Of a stretch of 23,870 nucleotides of DNA, positions 14,020 to 21,614 are shown piece by piece. The notes below the pieces were generated by a model. It ran no database searches and was not told the DNA's origin. It saw only the letters and a program-made list of their open reading frames with translations. The DNA is from GYS-P2D sp964414425 (GTDB taxonomy: Bacteria; Bacteroidota; Bacteroidia; Chitinophagales; Saprospiraceae), in NCBI GenBank assembly GCA_964414425.1, contig CAYPWL010000043.1, positions 1 to 23,870 on the forward strand, in the 5' to 3' direction. Each line of letters opens with the position of its first letter. Positions within the stretch are counted from its first letter, which is position 1. Position numbers and translations under genes: made by a program.

Positions 14020-14937
14020 ATGGCGAAGTTTAGAAAAAATCATAGCAAGAATAAAAACCCATTTGTGGGACTGTCAATCCGAGTCTTTTTGATGATAGCA
14101 GTCGCTGTGGTGCTATTTTTTATTGGGAGACGTGGATTTATTGATGCTCAATCCAATAGCTCGTCAGGGAGTGGGGTGAATGTAGTCTTTGAAGATTACG
14201 ATAGGGCATACCTCATCCCAAAGTCAGACAGATCTGATATTGAGGTGGTCAATCACAAGTATTACTCTCTGGGTTATGTAGAAAAATACGAGCAGCCAGC
14301 ATGGGTGAGTTATGGGCTTAATCAATCAGAGCTTGCCGTCCCCAATGTGGAGCGTCATGATCGCTTCTTAGAAGATCCAGAAGTGTCCTCTAAATCAGCT
14401 AATTATTATGATTACAGAGGCAGTGGGTATAGCCGTGGGCATATGGCGCCTGCGGGTGATATGGCCTTTAACAAGGAGGCTATGCGGGAGTCATTCTATA
14501 TGAGTAATATGAGTCCACAGTTGATACCATTTAATGGAGGCATCTGGAGAGAACTGGAAGAAACCGTAAGAGACTGGGCCTATAAGAATGGTCGTTTATA
14601 TGTGATTACAGGACCGATCTTTGGGGATGTCGATAAGTATATCGGTCAAAAGAATAAAGTAGCTGTGCCTAAGCAATACTATAAGGCAGTAGTAGATATC
14701 GATAATCCTGATATCAAGGGTATTGCTTTTATCATGGATCATGAGGTTAGTACGAGACCTATCATGGATTATGCCGTCACAATAGACGAACTCGAAGAGG
14801 CGATAGGAATGGAGCTGTTTGATGATTTAATCGAGGACGACATAGAACAGGACATTGAAGGAAATATTAATATTAGATCTTGGCCAGTGAGTAAGAAGCG
14901 CTACCAACAGCGAGTAGATCACTGGAACAATAATTAA
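14020..14937 (+). CDS. membrane-anchored DNA/RNA non-specific endonuclease
   Basis: This 305-residue protein is a nuclease of the NUC1/Serratia type. The motif SRGHMAPAGDM holds the catalytic His (residue 141), and MSPQLIPFN (165-172) provides the metal-binding Asn. ELEETVRDWA and LYVITGPIFG follow as in the family. Residues about 18-38 form an N-terminal membrane anchor after a basic start (MAKFRKNHSKNKN), so the domain should face the periplasm. An earlier ATG at 13939 would add 27 residues but would overlap the divergent gene start, so 14020 is preferred. It is 35 bp upstream of the DUF853 gene and may share its transcript. A role in nucleotide scavenging or defence is open. Confidence 0.92.
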   Translation: MAKFRKNHSKNKNPFVGLSIRVFLMIAVAVVLFFIGRRGFIDAQSNSSSGSGVNVVFEDYDRAYLIPKSDRSDIEVVNHKYYSLGYVEKYEQPAWVSYGLNQSELAVPNVERHDRFLEDPEVSSKSANYYDYRGSGYSRGHMAPAGDMAFNKEAMRESFYMSNMSPQLIPFNGGIWRELEETVRDWAYKNGRLYVITGPIFGDVDKYIGQKNKVAVPKQYYKAVVDIDNPDIKGIAFIMDHEVSTRPIMDYAVTIDELEEAIGMELFDDLIEDDIEQDIEGNINIRSWPVSKKRYQQRVDHWNNN

Positions 14938-14972
14938 GTAAAATACACAATCACATTTTAACGGAGAATAGT

Positions 14973-16556
14973 ATGAGCAAGGTTGATAAGTTTAAGCAGG
15001 AAATAGAGTCAGCATATCAGTTTGAGGGCGATAGCATCGATATGGGTGCCGCTATGCTGGATGGTGAAGTATTGACGAATACTATCGTTAAGCTGCCGCT
15101 AAAAACCTTTAACCGTCACGGCCTTATCGCAGGTGCTACAGGTACGGGTAAGACTAAGACCTTACAGATTATTGCAGAGCAACTATCCGCTAATGGTGTT
15201 CCCTCATTAGTGATGGATATCAAAGGTGATCTCAGTGGACTGGCAATGCCAAGTTCTGGGCATCCTAAGATTGATGAGCGCCACGAGAAGATAGGATTTC
15301 CGTTTACGGCAGGTTCTTCACCGATCGAGTTTTTGACGCTATCTGATGAGCCTGGTGCTCGACTTCGAGCAACAGTTTCAGAGTTTGGTCCAATCTTGCT
15401 TGCTAAGATCCTTGATTTAAGTGACACACAGGCGGGTATACTGGCTGTAGTATTCAAGTATTGCGTAGACAATGAACTGCCATTGCTTGATTTACAAGAC
15501 CTTAAGAAAGCATTGAACTTCGTTATTGGTGATGGTCAAGATGAAATAGAAGAAGAGTATGGCAAGATGTCATCAACTTCTGTTGGTACGATCATCAGAA
15601 AGATTGTTGCTATGGAGCAGCAAGGTGCAGAGGTGTTTTTCGGTGAGCGCTCTTTCGACCCTGAGGATCTGTTGAGGATGGATGATAATGGTAAAGGAGT
15701 TATATCCATACTGAGATTGACGGATATCCAAGACAAGCCAGGCTTGTTCTCGACGTTCATGTTACAGCTGCTTGCAGAGATTTACTCAACCTTTCCTGAG
15801 GAGGGTGATGCCGGTCGACCTAAGTTGGCGCTATTTATTGATGAGGCTCACTTAGTCTTCAACGAAGCATCGGATGTTCTATTAAACCAGATAGAGACGA
15901 TCATTAAGTTGATTAGATCCAAGGGGGTAGGTATCTTCTTCATCACACAGAATCCTGCAGATATTCCTGAGTCCGTATTGGGGCAATTAGGTCTTAAGGT
16001 ACAGCATGCCCTCAGAGCATTTACGGCAAAAGATAGAAAAGCAATCAAGCTTGCTGCTCAAAACTATCCATTGTCAGATTACTATGATGTTGAGGACTTA
16101 TTGACTTCTTTAGGTATTGGAGAAGCATTTATGACTGGTCTTGACGAAAAAGGAATCCCTACGCCGCTTGCACATACTTATCTGAGAGCGCCGATATCTC
16201 GTATGGACGTATTGTCCAAAGCTGAGATAGATGCAATCATCAGCAAGTCTGCGCTCATGGCTAAATATAGCGAAGAGATAGACAGAGAAAGTGCTTATGA
16301 AATCCTATCTCGAAAGATGGATGCCATGCAAGCTGAGGCGGAGGCTGAAGAATTAAGAATTCAAGAAGAAAAAGAAAGAAAGGCAGAAGAGAAATCAAGT
16401 CGGTCTTCAAGAGGCAGAAGCAGTAGATCTGGAGGAGGACTGGGTAAGATGGTGAAGTCCGACCTTGCTGCCAAAGCGACTAAAGCATTGCTCGGCACTA
16501 TCGGCGTCAAGGCTACCCAAACGGATATCAAGAGAGTATTTAGAAATCTATTCTAA
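14973..16556 (+). CDS. HerA-like ATPase, DUF853 family
   Basis: This 527-residue protein has Walker A GATGTGKT at residues 54-61 and Walker B LFIDEAH near 287-293, followed by IFFITQNPADIP. This is the layout of DUF853 proteins, HerA/FtsK-superfamily ATPases. The C-terminus carries a charged coiled coil (about 445-475), an Arg/Ser/Gly linker, and a conserved end (SDLAAKATKALLGTIG, then RNLF). GGAG at about 14963 is one of the few Shine-Dalgarno-like sites in the window. Substrate is thought to be DNA or protein filaments by family, but is unproven. It follows the nuclease gene by 35 bp; a functional link is possible, as HerA proteins often pair with nucleases, but NurA is not present. Confidence 0.92.
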   Translation: MSKVDKFKQEIESAYQFEGDSIDMGAAMLDGEVLTNTIVKLPLKTFNRHGLIAGATGTGKTKTLQIIAEQLSANGVPSLVMDIKGDLSGLAMPSSGHPKIDERHEKIGFPFTAGSSPIEFLTLSDEPGARLRATVSEFGPILLAKILDLSDTQAGILAVVFKYCVDNELPLLDLQDLKKALNFVIGDGQDEIEEEYGKMSSTSVGTIIRKIVAMEQQGAEVFFGERSFDPEDLLRMDDNGKGVISILRLTDIQDKPGLFSTFMLQLLAEIYSTFPEEGDAGRPKLALFIDEAHLVFNEASDVLLNQIETIIKLIRSKGVGIFFITQNPADIPESVLGQLGLKVQHALRAFTAKDRKAIKLAAQNYPLSDYYDVEDLLTSLGIGEAFMTGLDEKGIPTPLAHTYLRAPISRMDVLSKAEIDAIISKSALMAKYSEEIDRESAYEILSRKMDAMQAEAEAEELRIQEEKERKAEEKSSRSSRGRSSRSGGGLGKMVKSDLAAKATKALLGTIGVKATQTDIKRVFRNLF

Positions 16557-16625
16557 TACGATATTAAATAAATGTAAGGAAGTAGAAAGATGTGGTAGTT
16601 AAAACCGCATCAACCGACGGTAGTG

Positions 16626-17201
16626 TTAAAACCCTTTGCCTGATACTAACTGTGTCTTCTTAAATGAGTTAGGCTCAGTGTCTCGTACGCTCTCATAGTT
16701 GATTTGAAATATCGCCCAGGGGGTGTTCTTGTGATGATCCCCTGCGAAATATGTCAAGATCGTCTCAAGATTCAGCGAATTTTTAAAGCCAGGTAACATC
16801 TGTATTACCTTGGAGTCTTCATCCATAAATACTGTGGTAGGATATTTAAGTTGACCATGTGTCAGCTTAGAGGCTAAAGCATGGTAGCCCCGTAGACCGC
16901 CACGAGTAAATTTATACGTTTCTCCCTTGAAGATGATGTCGTCTCGTTGCTCAGCATCAAACTTTATCGCGACAAAGTTTTCGTTCATGTATTTGATAAC
17001 AAGGGAATCTTGAAAAGTAGTTTGGTCCATTTTTTTGCACCACGTACACCAATCAGTGTAGAGATGAACGACCACTTTTTTGTTTTCTGCTTCAGCTTTG
17101 ACCATGCCGACCTGCCAGTTATTCCACTGAATAGACTCTTGGCCATAGCTAACTACGGAAAATGTTATTAAGATGATTAGATATGCGAAGGTGTGCTTCA
17201 T
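16626..17201 (-). CDS. secreted thioredoxin-like protein
   Basis: This 191-residue protein has a signal peptide (MKHTFAYLIILITFSVVSYG, cleaved about residue 20) and a thioredoxin fold with active site WCTWCKK at residues 51-57. The downstream cis-proline strand reads YPTTVFMDED near 120-129. It should act in the periplasm in disulfide exchange or cytochrome maturation. WCxWC is typical of the DUF255/thioredoxin_7 group. It is a single minus-strand gene convergent with DUF853 and 66 bp downstream of RibD. The partner is unknown. Confidence 0.9.
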   Translation of the reverse strand: MKHTFAYLIILITFSVVSYGQESIQWNNWQVGMVKAEAENKKVVVHLYTDWCTWCKKMDQTTFQDSLVIKYMNENFVAIKFDAEQRDDIIFKGETYKFTRGGLRGYHALASKLTHGQLKYPTTVFMDEDSKVIQMLPGFKNSLNLETILTYFAGDHHKNTPWAIFQINYESVRDTEPNSFKKTQLVSGKGF

Positions 17202-17267
17202 TAATTATGGGTACCCAAATATTATAATCAGCAAGATAACAACTTACAGATGTTTCTTCCAAAGCAC

Positions 17268-18374
17268 TTAAGTACTATTAACGGATGTTAAAGGAACTTT
17301 AACCATTGACTGTCCGAGCAATTCCGTTAATCGTAATGACCTGATATTCAGCACTTTATCTTCTTCTAAGATTAGGGTCCTGTTTATTTTGCCTGACAAC
17401 TTGGGAGATTTGATTCCTGAGTGCAGTTCTTTAGTAGTTTCTATGATGTATGCATCGTGCCACAGCCTTTTTTTAATTAGGCTATTGAGCAGTGCTCGTC
17501 CGCCTTCTATGAGGACCGTAGAGATGCCCGCATGAGCGATATGTTCTAATATCCATGTGAGTTCATCATCAAGTCCTTCGGGAATAATGATTAACTTTTT
17601 ATGGTCATTATTAAGGTCGTACTGATCATCATAAGTGTATATCCAAGTGTCTCTATCATCAGAGAGTAAGTGATGACCTTTGGGTATTCTCTGATGTCTA
17701 TCGATTACGATGCGGATCGGAGAGGATCCGGGATAGAGTCGGGTAGTAAGCTTAGGATTGTCAATGATGGCCGTATTAGTGCCAACCATGATCGCTTGAT
17801 ATTCTGATCGCCACTTATGCACGAGCATTTTGGACTGGTCATTACTTAGCCAGATCTGCTCATCATCTTTACCCATATATCCATCCTTACTGCTGGCATA
17901 CTTCAATGTGATATACGGGATAGTATCATCTATATTGACGATGAACCTTCTATTCAACTCTTTGGCTGCTTGCTGCAATACACCAACTGTTACAGATAGG
18001 CCTGCCTGACGCAAGAGCTCGACGCTTTTGCCCTGCATATGAGGACTGGGATCCAACTGAGCGATAACCACATTCTTTATACTAGAGGACAGAATAATAT
18101 CAGTACATGGGGGCGTTTTGCCATGGTGATTGCATGGCTCCAGGGTGATGTATAGAGTTGAATCTTTTAGAAGTTCTTTGTCCTTACACTTGATGATGGC
18201 ATTGCGCTCTCCATGTAGCCCACCGTAATATTCGTGATACCCTTCGGAGATAATATGGCCATCATGTACGATTACTGACCCAACCATAGGATTGGATTTT
18301 ACACTACCCAAGCCTCGCTCGGCTAATGTAAGACAGCGCTGCATGAAGCCTTCGTGTGTAGTGTTATGATCCAA
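17268..18374 (-). CDS. ribD: riboflavin biosynthesis protein RibD
   Basis: This 368-residue protein is bifunctional RibD, catalysing deamination then reduction of the pyrimidine intermediate in riboflavin synthesis. The N-terminal deaminase has the zinc ligands in HGERNAI (His54, Glu56) and in PCNHHGKTPPC (Cys81, Cys90). NPMVGSVIVHDG at 28-39 is also conserved. The reductase domain begins with YITLKYASSKDGYMG near 154. HGE stands where HAE is more common, a mild variation. It starts 6 bp after the cysteine desulfurase stop, so the two are cotranscribed. No FMN riboswitch is visible, as expected inside an operon. Assignment is secure. Confidence 0.95.
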   Translation of the reverse strand: MDHNTTHEGFMQRCLTLAERGLGSVKSNPMVGSVIVHDGHIISEGYHEYYGGLHGERNAIIKCKDKELLKDSTLYITLEPCNHHGKTPPCTDIILSSSIKNVVIAQLDPSPHMQGKSVELLRQAGLSVTVGVLQQAAKELNRRFIVNIDDTIPYITLKYASSKDGYMGKDDEQIWLSNDQSKMLVHKWRSEYQAIMVGTNTAIIDNPKLTTRLYPGSSPIRIVIDRHQRIPKGHHLLSDDRDTWIYTYDDQYDLNNDHKKLIIIPEGLDDELTWILEHIAHAGISTVLIEGGRALLNSLIKKRLWHDAYIIETTKELHSGIKSPKLSGKINRTLILEEDKVLNIRSLRLTELLGQSMVKVPLTSVNST

Positions 18375-18380
18375 ATTAAA

Positions 18381-19511
18381 TCAGATGATCTCTTTTAACT
18401 TACTTACCACAGTATCAATTTCCTCCTTGGTGTTGAGAGGACATAATGATAATCTTATGGCTTTGCGATCTTCTGGAATTTTTATGGCTTGGAGGACATG
18501 ACTCTGTTGCTCAGTACCTGAACTACAAGCGCTTCCCGCAGACGCACAAATTCCATGAATATCAAGGTTAAACATGATTAGGTCTGTCTTGTCAGACTTA
18601 GGGATGGATAGGTTTAATACATGAGGTAGGATATTACTACCTCTGGTACCGTTAAAGTCCACACCATCTATATGTGTCTCCAGTTCCTGCTTTAAATAAT
18701 CCCGAAGTAGGGTGACTTGTTTATTATGTTCTGACTTATTGTGATCCAAGAGTTCTAAGGCTTTGGCAAATCCGGCTATGCCATATACATTTTCGGTACC
18801 AGAGCGAAGCTGGCGCTCTTGACCTCCACCTTGGATCATGGCTTTGATCATATTATCTTGATTGATGTAGATGATGCCTATGCCTTTGGGCCCATAGATT
18901 TTGTGGCCTGAGCCTGACAGGAAACTGATATTCAACTCTTGGAGGTCAAGCGGAAACTTTCCAATCGTTTGTACCGTATCGCAATGATATAATGCACTGT
19001 GCTGCGAACACAGCTTAGAGATTGCCTGGATATCATGCACTGTCCCGATCTCGTTATTGCCATGCATGATAGAGACGAGGGTTTTCTGATTGCTCGATGA
19101 TAGTAGCTGTTCTAACTCTGCTAAATCAAGTTCGCCATACTGATCAACTCCGAGGATAATTAATTCTACAGTCGGATAGAGCTGTTGTACGGATTTAACC
19201 GAATTGAGGACGCAAGGATGCTCAGTTGCTGAGGTGATAATCCTGCTTACCCCGAGATCGATGACACTTCTGAAAATAGCCATGTTATTGGACTCAGTAG
19301 CACTTGAGGTGAAGAAGATTTCACCTGTAGACGCATTGAGGATCTTTGCTACTGTCTTGCGTGATTTCTCTACAATAGTACGAGCTGTGCGACCGTAAGA
19401 GTGAATAGAGGATGGATTGCCAAAGTCTGCCTGCATCACTTGGTGCATCACATCTATGACCGCAGGGTCCATCTTAGTCGTAGCCGCATTGTCAAAATAT
19501 ATCTTGCTCAT
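18381..19511 (-). CDS. cysteine desulfurase, IscS/NifS-like
   Basis: This 376-residue protein is a PLP-dependent cysteine desulfurase, moving sulfur from cysteine to iron-sulfur cluster or thio-modification acceptors. The start YFDNAATTKMD is typical. The PLP lysine is Lys204 in SGSGHKIYGPKG, with His-Cys-Asp at 176-178 before it. The catalytic Cys329 lies in SAGSACSSG. Length is as expected for the IscS/NifS group. No iscU, iscA or other cluster genes are adjacent, so its acceptor is not indicated. It sits 44 bp downstream of the phosphohexomutase gene and 6 bp upstream of RibD. Confidence 0.95.
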   Translation of the reverse strand: MSKIYFDNAATTKMDPAVIDVMHQVMQADFGNPSSIHSYGRTARTIVEKSRKTVAKILNASTGEIFFTSSATESNNMAIFRSVIDLGVSRIITSATEHPCVLNSVKSVQQLYPTVELIILGVDQYGELDLAELEQLLSSSNQKTLVSIMHGNNEIGTVHDIQAISKLCSQHSALYHCDTVQTIGKFPLDLQELNISFLSGSGHKIYGPKGIGIIYINQDNMIKAMIQGGGQERQLRSGTENVYGIAGFAKALELLDHNKSEHNKQVTLLRDYLKQELETHIDGVDFNGTRGSNILPHVLNLSIPKSDKTDLIMFNLDIHGICASAGSACSSGTEQQSHVLQAIKIPEDRKAIRLSLCPLNTKEEIDTVVSKLKEII

Positions 19512-19555
19512 AGTTCATGCATCTGTTGTGTCTGGCAATCAGACTTATGATAAAT

Positions 19556-20932
19556 CTAAATTGTTTTGGACACAAAATCTTGTACAATCTTGGCAAGCTC
19601 TTTTGCTTTCTCAGGTGTAGCACCTTCACTATATAGCCTGATAATTGGCTCAGTATTGGACTTGCGTAAGTGTACCCAACCTCCATCAAAGTATACCTTT
19701 ACGCCATCTTGTGTATCGATCTCTTTATCCTGGTACTCACTGGCTACCTTTGCCAGTAGTGAGTCGATATCTATTTCTGGTGTTAAGGCGATTTTATCCT
19801 TGGACATGAAGTAATCAGGCATCTGACTGCGATAGGTGCTGAGGTTCACCTTCTTGTTAGCCAATGCGGACAGTAGGATGGCGATGCCTACTAGGGCATC
19901 ACGACCATAATGCAGCTCCGGATAAATAATCCCACCGTTACCTTCGCCACCGATGATTGCATTTTTGGCTTTCATAATATTGACCACATTGACCTCGCCT
20001 ACAGGCGCTGCATGATATTGTTGATTATGACTTTCTGTGATCTCGCGTAAGGCATAAGTGGATGATAGATTAGATACCGTTGGGCCAGGGGTGTTTTGGA
20101 GGATCCAGTTAGCGACCATAACAAGGGTATACTCTTCGCCGCAGTAATTTCCCTTTTCATCTATGAATGCTAATCGATCCACATCTGGATCTACAGCGAT
20201 ACCAAGATCAGCACCGTGCTCCAGAATGGCTGCTTGGAGATCTGTCAGGTTTTTAGCTAAGGGCTCAGGATTATGAGCAAACTCTCCTGTCATCTCTTCA
20301 TTGATCAATACGTACGTACAATTGAGTGCATTAAGGAGGTGGGGGACTGATATGGTCCCAGAGCTATTGATACAATCAACGACCACATGATATTTCTCTT
20401 TTTTTATAGTCTCAACGTCTACTATGCCGAGCTCAAGGATAGCGTTGATATGTCTCGACATATCACCTTGTGACGATAGGTGACTACCCAGTTGTTCAAC
20501 ATTGGCAAATTCGTAATTATTTTGCTCGGCAAGTTGGAGGATCTTTTGACCTTGCTCTTGAGATATAAACTCACCTCGGTCATTGAGGAATTTTAAAGCA
20601 TTCCACTCTTTAGGATTATGACTTGCTGTGATGATGATACCACCTTGAGCACTGTGGTCTACTACCGCCATCTCTACCGTTGGTGTTGTTGATATATCTA
20701 AATCGATGACATCAATACCCATCATAATCAAGCTATGAACGACTAAGCCATGCACATGTGGTCCACTTATCCTTCCATCTCTGCCGACCACTACTGAGGC
20801 TTTGTCTCGATCACCCTTGATAAGGTGGCCATAAGCACAGGTGAATCCAATGATATCAATAGGCGTTAGATCGTCGCCTGGCACGCCTCCAATGGTGCCT
20901 CGCATTCCTGATATAGATTTGATTAATGTCAT
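19556..20932 (-). CDS. glmM: phosphoglucosamine mutase-like phosphohexomutase
   Basis: This 458-residue protein belongs to the alpha-D-phosphohexomutase family. The phosphoserine loop is TASHNPKEWNALK with Ser104. The metal loop is DPDVDR at 248-253, and the phosphate-binding C-terminus reads WVHLRKSNTEPIIR. The ISGMRGTIGG start and overall length fit the Bacteroidota GlmM type, which makes glucosamine-1-phosphate for peptidoglycan and lipopolysaccharide. Phosphomannomutase is the main alternative, since family members cannot be split by these motifs alone. It is divergent from PAP2 across 81 bp. Confidence 0.9.
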   Translation of the reverse strand: MTLIKSISGMRGTIGGVPGDDLTPIDIIGFTCAYGHLIKGDRDKASVVVGRDGRISGPHVHGLVVHSLIMMGIDVIDLDISTTPTVEMAVVDHSAQGGIIITASHNPKEWNALKFLNDRGEFISQEQGQKILQLAEQNNYEFANVEQLGSHLSSQGDMSRHINAILELGIVDVETIKKEKYHVVVDCINSSGTISVPHLLNALNCTYVLINEEMTGEFAHNPEPLAKNLTDLQAAILEHGADLGIAVDPDVDRLAFIDEKGNYCGEEYTLVMVANWILQNTPGPTVSNLSSTYALREITESHNQQYHAAPVGEVNVVNIMKAKNAIIGGEGNGGIIYPELHYGRDALVGIAILLSALANKKVNLSTYRSQMPDYFMSKDKIALTPEIDIDSLLAKVASEYQDKEIDTQDGVKVYFDGGWVHLRKSNTEPIIRLYSEGATPEKAKELAKIVQDFVSKTI

Positions 20933-20952
20933 AGTTTATCTCTTAAGGACCG

Positions 20953-20960
20953 CAAAGCTA
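20953..20960 (-). promoter_or_regulatory. candidate -7 box for glmM
   Basis: On the minus strand TAGCTTTG is a perfect match to the TAnnTTTG box, 20 bp upstream of the ATG at 20932. No good TTG -33 box is found at 17-20 bp, so this is a half-match only. Confidence 0.35.
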
Positions 20961-21013
20961 AAGAAATCTATATGATGATTAGTGGCGATTAAACTGCTGT
21001 ATCTTTATCGCTC

Positions 21014-21577
21014 ATGACCGAGATACTCCAGTTTGATTATCACTTGTTTCATCTGATCAATGCAGAGTGGAGGAATGCCTTTTTGGATGCTGTTATGCCC
21101 ATCATAAGAAGTAAATATGTGTGGTATCCGGTGTACGTCGGCATCATCGCTTGGGCATTTACTCGATATAAAAGCAAGCTCGGATTTCTCTACGTGGTAA
21201 GCCTGCTGTCTTGTGTGGCAGTTACAGATCTGTTGAGTAGTAGTGTGCTTAAGCCTCTGGTGCAGCGGTTGCGACCTTGCAATGAACTACTATCGGGTCA
21301 TGAGGTAGTGCTCAATGTATCCTGTGGTTATGGATATAGTTTCCCCTCGAGTCATGCCGCTAATCACTTTGCTTTGTCGATACTCTGCTTACTCTTGTTT
21401 AAAGCTAATAAACCCATGAGCGCTATGTTGATTCTCTGGGCAGCTCTGATCTGTTATGCGCAGATGTATGTAGGTGTTCACTATCCATTGGATGTATTAG
21501 GCGGAGCGCTGTTAGGTATACTTATGGCTCGCCTGTGGTATGCCACAACACGTCGCTTCAGTATATCAGAAATATAA
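21014..21577 (+). CDS. PAP2-family membrane phosphatase
   Basis: This 187-residue membrane protein carries the three PAP2 motifs: KPLVQRLRP (80-88), PSSHAAN (111-117, with His114), and YAQMYVGVHYPLD (148-160, with His156 and Asp160). Four or five hydrophobic segments surround them. PAP2 enzymes remove phosphate from lipids such as undecaprenyl pyrophosphate, phosphatidic acid or lipid A. Motif 3 has AQ where the classical motif has SR; the change is seen in some Bacteroidota members as far as I recall. The substrate is not determined. It is convergent with the surface protein gene and separated from it by 37 bp. Confidence 0.92.
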   Translation: MTEILQFDYHLFHLINAEWRNAFLDAVMPIIRSKYVWYPVYVGIIAWAFTRYKSKLGFLYVVSLLSCVAVTDLLSSSVLKPLVQRLRPCNELLSGHEVVLNVSCGYGYSFPSSHAANHFALSILCLLLFKANKPMSAMLILWAALICYAQMYVGVHYPLDVLGGALLGILMARLWYATTRRFSISEI

Positions 21578-21614
21578 AAACAAGTAAGTAGTAAATCGCT
21601 TGAATTAAGCACAC